Source of the DNA: an uncultured bacterium
GTDB taxonomy: Bacteria > Actinomycetota > Coriobacteriia > Coriobacteriales > Eggerthellaceae
Direction of reading: 5' to 3'
DNA length: 28,542 nucleotides
Assembly (NCBI GenBank): GCA_905215035.1
Contig: CAJMOJ010000022.1
Location: 1-28,542, forward strand
Position numbers and translations under genes: made by a program. Under the pieces are notes generated by a model. The model was not told the DNA's origin and did no database searches. It saw only the letters and a list, made by a program, of their open reading frames with translations. This document shows positions 1-7,482 of the stretch, in pieces (positions within the stretch are counted from its first letter, which is position 1; every line of letters begins with the position of its first letter).

Positions 1-1219
1 AGCCGGGACGCTTATATGACGGCAGCTCCTCATCTTGTTGCTCTCTGTCATTGAGCTCCAGGCATTCGTTAATACGACGCACAAACTCAAACAATGCTTC
101 AGGTGCTAGGACAACCGATGGAAATAAAAGAGCCTTGTACTCCCCAGTTGATTGCATAAGACCCGTAAGCGCTGCTGTTGCCTCCTGCATTGATTCATCG
201 GCAGCAATATGAACAAACCGCTCATCATGCTCCCATTCGTCAAGAAGCCCATCGTAGGTTTGCTCTTCTGCACAAGCATCAACCAACACTACTTCAAAAT
301 TGGAGTACGTTTGAAGCTCAAGCGCATGAAGACATGCACGTGCATGCACGCGATCGAAACCGTAAAGTGGAATGATCAAAGAAATTTTAGGTTCATAAGG
401 AAGCACCGTCTGACGCTGAAGTGCAAGAGACGCTAACGTAGCACAATGATAGTGGTACCACTGTTCATAAAGTGGATCCTGGCCTGCATCAAGAGTAGCT
501 CGCGTAAAGAGTGCCGCCAGTGGCTCATACGTTTCATCACAAAAACGAGCAAACCCTCCTGCTATGAGGCCATTGGCATCATAGGCATGAGCAGTAAATT
601 CGATACGATCGCGGGGAACACGTACTGAAAAACCTACTTGTAAACGATCGAATCCACCCAATTCAGTAGCCGGAATCACTTCATCAATAAGCGGATAGAC
701 CGGTAAGTTGCGCGCAAGACCTCCCTCGTCAAGAAAATCAACACGCACATCACAATCAGGATCCTGTGGCATGTCTACCAACATCTTAACAATGACTTCT
801 GCGCCCTCATCAATTGCTTCAGTAAAGTAGATATTCATGCGATCGGCACAATACTCACGCTCAATATCAAGCATCTGTTGAGTAAGTTCAGAGCGAACAA
901 GAGCATTAATACGCGTCTTCCACTTAATCAGATTAATTTCAGCAGTTAAGCGTGCCTGACTAATAAGTTTGTCGCCTAGCCCAATCTCAGAAAAGCTAAG
1001 ATCCACTTCACGAATGTCAAAGTGGGGCAAAACAACAACAAAATTTGCCTCAGAATGCTCATCTAATGGTCTAAAAGGAAACAAATGCGCAGGAATCTCT
1101 GTACCATCTTTCAGAAAAACCTGTAACGTCACAAATGCCTCAGGCAGAAGCCGATCAATAACAAGTTGTAAAAATACTTTGCCATCACCATGGCAAACAC
1201 TTTCAAGACGAACATTCAT
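1..1219 (-). CDS. Large family-2 glycosyltransferase, C-terminus cut by window edge
   Basis: Reading the minus strand from ATG at 1219 gives an open frame of 406 codons that runs off the window at base 1. A GAGAAGGA ribosome-binding site lies about 11 bases upstream. The first ~275 residues form a beta-rich accessory region with FVVVLP near residue 61. A GT-A domain begins around residue 289 (KISLIIPLYGF, then NFEVVLVDA). This is the same layout as the 836-residue gene 43 bases upstream on the same strand, so the two are tandem paralogs, probably co-transcribed. By family analogy it transfers sugars to a surface polysaccharide or rhamnan-like polymer in the cytoplasm. The expected acidic metal-binding motif of the GT-A domain is replaced by LLFPSVVLAPEALFEF. 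A second GT domain would lie outside the window. The frame and family are well supported; the sugar substrate is unknown. Confidence 0.88.
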   Translation of the reverse strand, partial: MNVRLESVCHGDGKVFLQLVIDRLLPEAFVTLQVFLKDGTEIPAHLFPFRPLDEHSEANFVVVLPHFDIREVDLSFSEIGLGDKLISQARLTAEINLIKWKTRINALVRSELTQQMLDIEREYCADRMNIYFTEAIDEGAEVIVKMLVDMPQDPDCDVRVDFLDEGGLARNLPVYPLIDEVIPATELGGFDRLQVGFSVRVPRDRIEFTAHAYDANGLIAGGFARFCDETYEPLAALFTRATLDAGQDPLYEQWYHYHCATLASLALQRQTVLPYEPKISLIIPLYGFDRVHARACLHALELQTYSNFEVVLVDACAEEQTYDGLLDEWEHDERFVHIAADESMQEATAALTGLMQSTGEYKALLFPSVVLAPEALFEFVRRINECLELNDREQQDEELPSYKRPG

Positions 1220-1262
1220 ACAGGAATAATCCTTCTCTATACGATCTTGCGGTCTTGAAAAC

Positions 1263-3773
1263 CTACCACTTCAAAGCAAAGTAGGGACTGGTAGGATCAA
1301 GATTAGGATTTGAATACGGATCACCTTCAACAAAAATGCGCGGCCATAAGTACTGAAAGTACGCTGCCTCACGCCTGAGCTGCAAAGATAATTCCTCTGA
1401 ATAAGTATGCGTCTGTGATATTGATTTGAAGTGCGACAAAACCACATGCGGCGTAAATACTACGTAATAACCAGCTTGCTGCGCCTTCATGCAGAAATCA
1501 AGGTGAGGGTAAAACGTTGCAAACTCTGGGGTAAATCCACCAACTTTATCAAACATAGCACGGCGAACCATCATGCAATCCCCCGACACAGCGCTTACAT
1601 TTTGCGCAAGCTGTGCTCTATGTTGATACCCCTCCCAATCATGAGGCATAAACTTAAAAAGTGGTGTTGATATATGCTCTTGAGTGTCTCCGCCAACAAG
1701 TAACCCCGTATGCTCAACGGTATTATCAATAAACAAACGCTTAGCACCCACAACACCAACATCATCGAGTTGGAAATAACCAAGCATTGCCTCAAGCGCA
1801 TCTTCGGTAAGCACCCGCACATCATCATTTAGGAATAGGATAAACTCTCCCTTTGCCTGAGCAACAGCCTTATTGAGAAATTCCGCTCTATTTGACCTAT
1901 CCTCGATAGTAACGATTTGCGCCTGCGAGAAACGCTGTGTGATCTGCTCATAAGTTTTCCATGTATCAGGGTCAGTTGATCCACCATCAAGTATTAACAC
2001 CTCATAATTGGTGTAGTGAATCTTTGCCTTAATGGAAAGAAGACATTGCATAACCTCATGCGCATTATCTTGTGTGGGAATAATAATTGAAACAAGCGGC
2101 GTCGACGTAAGTACATGACGCACGTAATAGCATTTTTGGCGATCGGTCGAAAGAATTTCTGCTTTAATTCCCACACGCTGACAGTGGTTAACAAGCGCTC
2201 GTCTTCCCGCTTCTTGCGCACGCGCAACATCGTAATCAGCAGGCAAATTAGTTGTTGCATACCGTTTATGGCACAGAATGCGCGGAACATGGCACACTTG
2301 GCGCGCGGCTTCAGTAGAACGCAAGACAAGATCGTAAAAAAACGCACCTTCAACAAACTGAGAAAGATCTCCAATTGCGTGCATTACCCCTGAACGAATC
2401 ATGATGAAATCACGTATATAGTTAGTTGAGCGTAAAAGCTCCGGAGAAAAATCTGGTCGCAAAGTTGGACTCGAATGCACTCCTTGAGCATCATAAATAT
2501 CAGCATCACAATAAATCATGTCGCAAAGTTCATTATCGTTTACCTTGCGCACAAATTCGAATAATGCATCAGGAGCAAGCTTGTTTGAAGGGCGGATAAA
2601 GCCAATAAATTCGCCCTCTGCAGCGTCAATACCTGTTTGAATATAATCACCGAAACTGGCTTCAGATGTTGAACGAACCGCAAAAATACGATCATCTTGA
2701 AGAGAGCTCATAAGATCATTTAAGACCGTATCTTGACTGCCATCATTAACGAGAATAAGTTCCCATTTTCCATAGGATTGCGCAAGAAGCGATTGTGCCA
2801 ATTCAAAAAGATGATGCATAGGACTTTGAGCGACATACACAACAAGGCTCAAAAGTGGTGTGTAATCAAGGCGAGCTGCTACTTGCTCTAACAGCGTGGG
2901 AAGATCAACGCGATGATACGTATCAAACCAATAGTCGTAATCTGGATCTTCATCAGCATCTATGGTCAAATTATATGTTGATCCGATAAGCTCATACAAG
3001 CACTGGGTTCCCAACATAGCAAACCCAGGAGCAATTTGTCCTACCGTATCCGTAATGCACACACACGTTGAAGGATCATTTTTATCAACCATAAACGTAA
3101 TCATGGTATAGCGTCGATCAAGGGTTCCATAACCAACCGCACGATCAACGCTATCTTCAATGACGTGATAGTCAACGTGTTTAGGTTGTCCTACCCCATC
3201 CAAAAAATCAAATTCGATAACTGATTCTTCGTGGTAAGGCATTTCAGCAAGCGCTGTAACGAGTACACCCTCATCTTCTTCTACAGCACGCAAAAAATGT
3301 ACATGGATACGATCATGAATATAGCTACCATCAAGCCCTTCGATAGCATTTCCGCGATGCTGATTAGTAAAATCATTGAGTTTATCAAGCCAAATAGCCG
3401 AACTCGTATCAATGCGTTTAACACAGCTTGATACAACCTCTCCGCTGGCGTCAACCGCATTAAACTCAAGTATCCATTTACGGATATCAAGCCACGGCAA
3501 AACAACCACGAAAAAGCGTACATCAGCGGTGTTTTTAGTATGTGGGCGCGCAACCAAACTACCGCGCGTAGCTAATGTGGCATCTGAAAGAACTTCAAAT
3601 AATTCCATATCATCATTGTTGTTCCAGTAAGGAAACGAATCAGACGGAATACGTACACCCGCTTCAGTTGAAGCCGTAAGTACTACGGGAAGTCGCTTAT
3701 CATAGCCGGTTATTTCAGAGAGAATGTAGGCCTTATCACCACTACGTCTCATAACTCTGAAAGAAACGTTCAT
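1263..3773 (-). CDS. Large two-domain family-2 glycosyltransferase
   Basis: This 836-residue protein has three parts. Residues 1-300 are a beta-rich N-terminal region shared with the downstream paralog (FVVVLPWLDIR near 88). Residues ~303-505 are a first GT-A domain (LSLVVYVAQ, ELILVNDGS, and CDAD at 422-425). Residues ~558-790 are a second GT-A domain (VSIIIPTQDN, EVLILDGGSTD, FLNDDVRV at 647-654). The architecture matches O-antigen or rhamnan-type polymer glycosyltransferases acting on lipid-linked precursors at the inner membrane face. In the first domain the usual LDxDD metal site reads FIRPSNKL (392-399), so that domain may be non-catalytic, whereas the second keeps its acidic motif. There is no signal peptide or membrane segment. 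ATG at 3773 is the start; a likely promoter lies just upstream. The fold is confident and the polymer made is unknown. Confidence 0.92.
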   Translation of the reverse strand: MNVSFRVMRRSGDKAYILSEITGYDKRLPVVLTASTEAGVRIPSDSFPYWNNNDDMELFEVLSDATLATRGSLVARPHTKNTADVRFFVVVLPWLDIRKWILEFNAVDASGEVVSSCVKRIDTSSAIWLDKLNDFTNQHRGNAIEGLDGSYIHDRIHVHFLRAVEEDEGVLVTALAEMPYHEESVIEFDFLDGVGQPKHVDYHVIEDSVDRAVGYGTLDRRYTMITFMVDKNDPSTCVCITDTVGQIAPGFAMLGTQCLYELIGSTYNLTIDADEDPDYDYWFDTYHRVDLPTLLEQVAARLDYTPLLSLVVYVAQSPMHHLFELAQSLLAQSYGKWELILVNDGSQDTVLNDLMSSLQDDRIFAVRSTSEASFGDYIQTGIDAAEGEFIGFIRPSNKLAPDALFEFVRKVNDNELCDMIYCDADIYDAQGVHSSPTLRPDFSPELLRSTNYIRDFIMIRSGVMHAIGDLSQFVEGAFFYDLVLRSTEAARQVCHVPRILCHKRYATTNLPADYDVARAQEAGRRALVNHCQRVGIKAEILSTDRQKCYYVRHVLTSTPLVSIIIPTQDNAHEVMQCLLSIKAKIHYTNYEVLILDGGSTDPDTWKTYEQITQRFSQAQIVTIEDRSNRAEFLNKAVAQAKGEFILFLNDDVRVLTEDALEAMLGYFQLDDVGVVGAKRLFIDNTVEHTGLLVGGDTQEHISTPLFKFMPHDWEGYQHRAQLAQNVSAVSGDCMMVRRAMFDKVGGFTPEFATFYPHLDFCMKAQQAGYYVVFTPHVVLSHFKSISQTHTYSEELSLQLRREAAYFQYLWPRIFVEGDPYSNPNLDPTSPYFALKW

Positions 3774-3798
3774 ACTTTTGTGCTCCCCTGCCCTAAAT

Positions 3799-3826
3799 AC
3801 TATATTTGCACAACACTTATTGTAAC
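3799..3826 (-). promoter_or_regulatory. Candidate sigma-70-type promoter for the large glycosyltransferase
   Basis: On the minus strand GTTACA (3821-3826), a 16-base spacer and TATAGT (3799-3804) lie just upstream of the 836-codon glycosyltransferase start at 3773. The -10 box matches 5 of 6 consensus positions and the -35 box 4 of 6. The 127-base gap to gtrA holds nothing else that I recognise. Confidence 0.42.
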
Positions 3827-3900
3827 GGGTAAGTATGAAAGTAATGGCTTAACCACTAAATCAATGCATTTGAATTTGCAATGACCAATCCTTTTGATTT

Positions 3901-4308
3901 TTAGCTTGCATCCAAAAAGACTTTGCGCGTAATGAAGTTATAAATCATAACGATAGCGGTAACAATGATTTTAGAAATACGATAATCAATGAACGCAAAA
4001 TCTACGAAAACCCACATCAATACATCATTGAGACCAAGACCAATAACAGAAAGAACAATGAAGATAATAAACTCTTTGCGACGTGATAATCCCTCTTTAT
4101 GCACAAAGACATAGCGCATAGAAGCAAGATAGTTAAAAATAACTGAAACAATAAAGCCCGCAGTTGTGGAAATCAGATAGGGCACTCCAAACACTTCGGT
4201 TAAAAAGATCATGGTGCCATAGTCGATAAAGAAGGCGATAAATCCAACAACGCCAAACTTCATAAATTGCTTTATGAGATAACCAACACCATTCATGGTT
4301 ATGTTCAT
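3901..4308 (-). CDS. GtrA-family membrane protein
   Basis: This 135-residue, very hydrophobic protein has four predicted membrane helices (about residues 14-33, 40-62, 78-98 and 109-128). It has the GtrA/DPMS-like pattern, with FGVVGFIAFFIDYG in helix 1 and a positively charged loop (HKEGLSRRKEF) in the middle. Family members are thought to move or position polyprenyl-phosphate-linked sugars across the membrane for glycan modification. That role fits its place directly upstream of two large glycosyltransferases on the same strand. The start is uncertain: AGGGG lies only 3 bases before the ATG at 4308 and 15 bases before an in-frame ATG at 4296, so a 131-residue form is possible. A TGTTATAAG extended -10-like sequence lies upstream, but without a clear -35. 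Confidence 0.85.
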   Translation of the reverse strand: MNITMNGVGYLIKQFMKFGVVGFIAFFIDYGTMIFLTEVFGVPYLISTTAGFIVSVIFNYLASMRYVFVHKEGLSRRKEFIIFIVLSVIGLGLNDVLMWVFVDFAFIDYRISKIIVTAIVMIYNFITRKVFLDAS

Positions 4309-4356
4309 CAGCCCCTGTTAGCGTAAATCTGTTGTTTAACTTATAACATCACCATA

Positions 4357-4383
4357 ATAAAAAAGGTTCCCAAAAGGAAACCT
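4357..4383 (-). terminator. Rho-independent terminator of tRNA-Glu
   Basis: The minus strand reads AGGTTTCC, loop TTTTG, GGAACCT, then a T6 run (TTTTTTATTATGG). The stem has one bulged T. It begins about a dozen bases after the tRNA 3' end and precedes gtrA, so it probably separates the tRNA transcript from the polysaccharide genes. Confidence 0.72.
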
Positions 4384-4395
4384 CAATAATCTTCA

Positions 4396-4470
4396 TGGTG
4401 CCCCCAACGGGAATCGAACCCGTGTTTCGGCCTTGAAAGGGCCGCGTCCTAACCGCTAGACGATGGGGAC
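4396..4470 (-). tRNA. tRNA-Glu (anticodon TTC)
   Basis: The minus strand folds into a complete cloverleaf. The acceptor pairs GTCCCCA with TGGGGGC, the anticodon loop is CTTTCAA within a GGCC/GGCC stem, and the T arm is ACGGG-TTCGATT-CCCGT. The 3' CCA is encoded. Anticodon TTC reads glutamate codons. Length is 75 bases. It stands alone with its own promoter and terminator. Confidence 0.96.
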
Positions 4471-4492
4471 CAATGCTGATTGCAGCTTTGTT

Positions 4493-4521
4493 ATTATCAC
4501 AAAGCAAGCTGAATAATGCAA
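4493..4521 (-). promoter_or_regulatory. Promoter of tRNA-Glu
   Basis: On the minus strand TTGCAT (4516-4521), a 17-base spacer and GATAAT (4493-4498, preceded by TGT as an extended -10) place the transcription start about 15 bases before the mature tRNA. The rest of 4522-4785 holds no gene that I can support. Confidence 0.68.
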
Positions 4522-4785
4522 GATTTAATTTGAAAACTTTTGGCCGATGGTAGCAGGCACGCTAAAGCGTACGAATCAAGAAACCTCAAGCAGTCACAAC
4601 TACACCGTTTGCCAAAACATACAAAGTGAGACAAACGCAGCAAAGTATCGTTTATTCAAACGTTTTTAATCCCGCAATTGTTATTTGTAGAACACTGCCT
4701 TGAGCGAATTACTTTTACAAAAAAACAACTTGCACCAACATGCTCACACGAGTGTTCGACCAGCACTACTAGGAAGGAGGAATAC

Positions 4786-5106
4786 GTGCGCATTGCTGTT
4801 GCAAGCCAAGGACTTGATGTAAGCCCTCACTTTGGTAGTTGCACTAATTTCAACTATTACAAAGTTGAAAATAATCAGTTAGTTGATTCACGTAACCTCC
4901 CCAGTTCTGGTCATCTTTGTGGCTCTCAAGCCAATTTTTTGCGCCAAATTGAGGTACGTGTTTTACTGTGTGGGGCAATTTCTGCACACGACAAAGAGCA
5001 GATGGAACGCGCTGGTATTACGGTAATCTCTGGTGTCTCTGGAAAAGCAACTGAAGCAGCTATGGCTTACCTTGCCAACAAAGACTCCACGCCAACCCCC
5101 GTTTAA
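4786..5106 (+). CDS. NifX/NifB C-terminal-like (dinitrogenase Fe-Mo cofactor) family protein
   Basis: I start this gene at GTG 4786 because AGGAAGGAGG lies 5 bases upstream; the frame stays open to 4678 without a better site. The 106-residue product has the family pattern: a first strand RIAVASQ, then SPHFGSC, then GHLCGSQANFL, a strand RVLLCGAISAHD, ERAGITVI, and an ending helix ATEAAMAYL. Family members carry or hold iron-sulfur/molybdenum cofactor precursors in nitrogenase-containing bacteria. Stand-alone copies are common in anaerobes without nitrogenase, where the role is unclear. No nif gene occurs nearby. Its stop codon overlaps that of the converging DUF523 gene by four bases. Confidence 0.85.
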   Translation: MRIAVASQGLDVSPHFGSCTNFNYYKVENNQLVDSRNLPSSGHLCGSQANFLRQIEVRVLLCGAISAHDKEQMERAGITVISGVSGKATEAAMAYLANKDSTPTPV

Positions 5107-5573
5107 AGACCAAACTTTCTCTCAAAATCTTTTTCCGTAGCAACGCAGATTCCCTCTTCTTGCAACATGCGCGCAGCTATACCATCTCCAGGAACAAGCG
5201 TTCCTGTAAAAGTGCCATCATAAATTTCTCCCACCCCGCACGACGGCGACTTTGCCTTCAAAATTGCATGGGTACATCCTGCCCTACACGCCTTCTCACA
5301 GGCCCTCTGTGCTCCTTCAATAAATATTTCTGTTGCATCTTGACCCCATTCATCAAGTACGCGATAGGAGCCTTGATCATCCTGTTTGATTTCGTGAGGT
5401 GGATGGGGAATAGAAAGCCCCGCCATAACTTCAGGGCAGATCAAACAAACAGAGACTGGCACCCCATTATGGACACCAGTCTCTATAAAGGATTGAACAC
5501 GAGGATCTTGCTTGGAGCGACCATCAAAACGACAGGGTACCCCTAATAAACAGGCACTCACTGCCACCTTCAT
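5103..5573 (-). CDS. DUF523 family protein
   Basis: This 156-residue protein matches the DUF523 (YbbK-like) pattern: SACLLG at 6-11, CRFDG at 14-18, CPE at 46-48, and KSPSCG near 108-113. The conserved cysteines suggest metal or iron-sulfur binding, but the biochemical function is not established. AGGTGAG lies 8 bases before the ATG at 5573. The gene converges with the NifX-like gene, and TTAA at 5103-5106 provides both stop codons, leaving no room for a terminator between them. It lies downstream of the bile salt hydrolase gene on the same strand, about 96 bases away, and could be read from it. Confidence 0.88.
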   Translation of the reverse strand: MKVAVSACLLGVPCRFDGRSKQDPRVQSFIETGVHNGVPVSVCLICPEVMAGLSIPHPPHEIKQDDQGSYRVLDEWGQDATEIFIEGAQRACEKACRAGCTHAILKAKSPSCGVGEIYDGTFTGTLVPGDGIAARMLQEEGICVATEKDFERKFGL

Positions 5574-5669
5574 TGCCGTTACTCACCTAACCTCTTTATT
5601 CAAATTGCTTCTTCAAATAACTCATCGTATCTGCTCAATACAGACAAGCAAACCATTGCCAACCAGCTA

Positions 5670-6620
5670 CTAACAAATGATAACCTTATCACTCGTTAAA
5701 TCATAATCGTTGATGCAACATTGCTTGATAGCAAGATCATTACAGCTACTGTAATAATACGTACCACTTGCCATAGAGTAGCAATCCGAATAGAGCGTAT
5801 ATTCGAATTTATTATTACTCATATACGTTCCGCCCTCACACATTGCAACCCCTTCCAAAGTATGGAGAAGACGCAAAACGTTAGCAACTTCGCCCTCCTT
5901 GATAGGATAGTGTGCATTAAGGTAAGCGGCGCGAACAAAGCGTGATGCCGGATCAAAGGCACCGGGCAGCCCTTGCATCATAGATCCTGAACTAAATGGT
6001 ACTAAATTTGCACGGGTCCACGTGATGGCTTCCTGAGGATACTCATTAGAAATTGACAGATAATTGCGTACATTCTCACGATGCCACATATAGCCTGGCT
6101 GGTTAGTAAGCACGTCAAGTTCATTGTCGTATACCTCAATACCATTCTTGGTAGCCTCAACAACAATCGAACCCTCTTTATCACATACAAGCCAATGAAG
6201 CATAGCAACGGGATACTGATCATTGATAGGCTTATTAACAATTGTTACTGTCTTGAGTGCTTCTTTAACCTCGGCAGTTGACTTAAAGTTGGCACAAAGC
6301 CAAAGAGGAAATTCATATACTGCCACGTTGGTAGTTCCCTCAATAGGTCCAGGAGCAAAATGAGCATATCCAGGGAAGTTAAGTCCTGCAGCACTCAAGC
6401 CTGCATTATTAGCACAATCAAGATAGAGTGGCGCATCATCAACAACGATCGCAACACCAATAACAGGATATTGCAACGGCATGGTTCCTAAATAAGGCGA
6501 TGGAACTTTCGCCCCTGTTGGAGTGATGACAAAACCTTGGCCATATTCTTCACACCAATCAAGATTACGGCCAAAATAAAAATTACCCTGATCGTCAGTA
6601 AATCTAACTCCCGTACACAT
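5670..6620 (-). CDS. bsh: Bile salt hydrolase (choloylglycine hydrolase)
   Basis: This 316-residue Ntn-hydrolase of the choloylglycine hydrolase family cleaves the amide of glycine- or taurine-conjugated bile acids in the cytoplasm. The sequence starts MCTGVRF, so removal of Met exposes the catalytic Cys2. Other expected residues are in place: Arg18 and Asp21 (GRNLD), Asn81 (GLNFPG), Asn173 (LTNQP) and Arg227 (SRFVR). The match to bifidobacterial enzymes as I recall them is close along the whole length. This and the retained active-site set favour bile salt hydrolase over penicillin V acylase. AGGTGAG lies 5 bases before the ATG. There is no signal peptide. The C-terminus ends in a cysteine and has extra cysteines (293, 301, 302). 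Possible horizontal exchange with other gut Actinobacteria is inference. Confidence 0.93.
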   Translation of the reverse strand: MCTGVRFTDDQGNFYFGRNLDWCEEYGQGFVITPTGAKVPSPYLGTMPLQYPVIGVAIVVDDAPLYLDCANNAGLSAAGLNFPGYAHFAPGPIEGTTNVAVYEFPLWLCANFKSTAEVKEALKTVTIVNKPINDQYPVAMLHWLVCDKEGSIVVEATKNGIEVYDNELDVLTNQPGYMWHRENVRNYLSISNEYPQEAITWTRANLVPFSSGSMMQGLPGAFDPASRFVRAAYLNAHYPIKEGEVANVLRLLHTLEGVAMCEGGTYMSNNKFEYTLYSDCYSMASGTYYYSSCNDLAIKQCCINDYDLTSDKVIIC

Positions 6621-6849
6621 GACTACTCACCTGTCTTTAGTTTATCTGTCAGTTTGCGTTTACTTTTTATTGCTTGAGGATGCATCTACTATATGATCAC
6701 TCCTCCAGCAACCATTATCAGTGTATAAATGGAGTATGAAGATTCAGCAACAAGACTCTTTCACAAAGTGAAACTTCTAGCAACAAAGAGCATGAACAAA
6801 ACGTATTGGTATGAAAACCACAAGAAACCCTGCAAGAAACTCTGATGAA

Positions 6850-6896
6850 AATTAAAAAGCGGGTGAACTGCCTTCGTAAAAACAATTCAACCCGCT
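6850..6896 (-). terminator. Rho-independent terminator of tRNA-Ala
   Basis: On the minus strand AGCGGGTTGAA and TTCACCCGCT pair (one bulged T) around an 18-base loop and are followed by TTTTTAATTTT. The hairpin starts 8 bases after the encoded CCA of tRNA-Ala. The remainder of 6621-6849, upstream of the bile salt hydrolase, shows no gene. Confidence 0.7.
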
Positions 6897-6904
6897 ATTG
6901 AATG

Positions 6905-6980
6905 TGGTGGAGCATAGGGGGATCGAACCCCTGACCTCATGGCTGCCAGCCATGCGCTCTCCCAGCTGAGCTAATGCCCC
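6905..6980 (-). tRNA. tRNA-Ala (anticodon GGC)
   Basis: The minus strand gives a full cloverleaf of 76 bases. The acceptor pairs GGGGCAT with ATGCTCC, the anticodon stem CATGG/CCATG holds loop CTGGCAG, and the T arm is AGGGG-TTCGATC-CCCCT. CCA is encoded. Anticodon GGC reads GCC/GCU alanine codons. Confidence 0.96.
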
Positions 6981-6993
6981 AAAGCGTTAAACC

Positions 6994-7021
6994 ACTATAC
7001 CATACTCGTGATAAGAGACAA
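6994..7021 (-). promoter_or_regulatory. Promoter of tRNA-Ala
   Basis: On the minus strand TTGTCT (7016-7021), a 16-base spacer and TATAGT (6994-6999) occur, with TGG just before the -10 giving an extended -10. The start of transcription would be about 7-8 bases before the mature tRNA. This suggests the tRNA is transcribed separately from the protein gene upstream. Confidence 0.6.
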
Positions 7022-7033
7022 GGTTTTTACATC

Positions 7034-7086
7034 ATTTTTCTGGGCAACAGAACCTCTAAATGATGCCAGTTCTCAACCAGAAAAAT
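7034..7086. repeat. Two-tier inverted repeat just after the unknown gene
   Basis: ATTTTTCTGG at 7034-7043 pairs perfectly with CCAGAAAAAT at 7077-7086, and inside it AGAAC (7049-7053) pairs with GTTCT (7069-7073). The structure begins 3 bases past the stop of the 109-residue gene. On the minus strand it is not followed by a T run, so it is not a classical terminator; it may protect or process an mRNA 3' end. Confidence 0.6.
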
Positions 7087-7089
7087 CCT

Positions 7090-7419
7090 TTAAATAATAG
7101 GAACAGGAGTACCTTGACCATCAATCTTTACTGAACCATAAAATGTTGCACGATCAAACATGTCACGGATAGATTTACCATCCCTGAAAGGAAGATCCAC
7201 AAAATCCGTCAACACAGGAACAAGATCAGAGCAATCAATAAAGTGATCTTTTTCATTTAAAACGTTAGTATCTTGAGCGCGCCAATAAATATCATTAGCG
7301 TCAGTCAAATAATACGTTTGCTCCCCATACTGCATATAAGCAGCATGTGCAGTGCGCAAATAATTGACCAAATCATCAACCGATGCAAGCTGCAAAGGTT
7401 CGGTAGACATACGTCCCAT
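7090..7419 (-). CDS. Protein of unknown function, 109 residues
   Basis: I do not recognise this family. I chose ATG at 7419 because GGAAGGAG lies 5 bases upstream; the frame is open to 7446 but without such a site. The product is soluble, acidic and rich in aromatic residues (AYMQYGEQTYYL, DIYWRAQD), with a Leu-rich helix near the start (VDDLVNYLRTAHAAY) and an ending VKIDGQGTPVPII. There is no signal peptide, no membrane segment and no cysteine cluster (a single Cys). It is the last gene of the housekeeping run, 63 bases after the U32 gene, and may be co-transcribed with it. A two-tier hairpin follows directly after its stop. Start site, length and frame look like a real gene. Confidence 0.78.
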   Translation of the reverse strand: MGRMSTEPLQLASVDDLVNYLRTAHAAYMQYGEQTYYLTDANDIYWRAQDTNVLNEKDHFIDCSDLVPVLTDFVDLPFRDGKSIRDMFDRATFYGSVKIDGQGTPVPII

Positions 7420-7482
7420 AGAAACTCCTTCCAAACTCCTTGTCATGATGATAACAACGATTGATGCTGTTTATACTGAGAA

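Noticed and set aside
4640..4670. CGTTT-ATTC-AAACG followed by T5 as a plus-strand terminator.
   Set aside because: The stem is only five pairs and AT-rich, and no plus-strand gene lies upstream.
5679..5692. The palindrome TGATAACCTTATCA near the end of the bile salt hydrolase gene as a terminator.
   Set aside because: It is AT-rich, lies within the last codons and is followed by only a short T stretch, so it is too weak to call.
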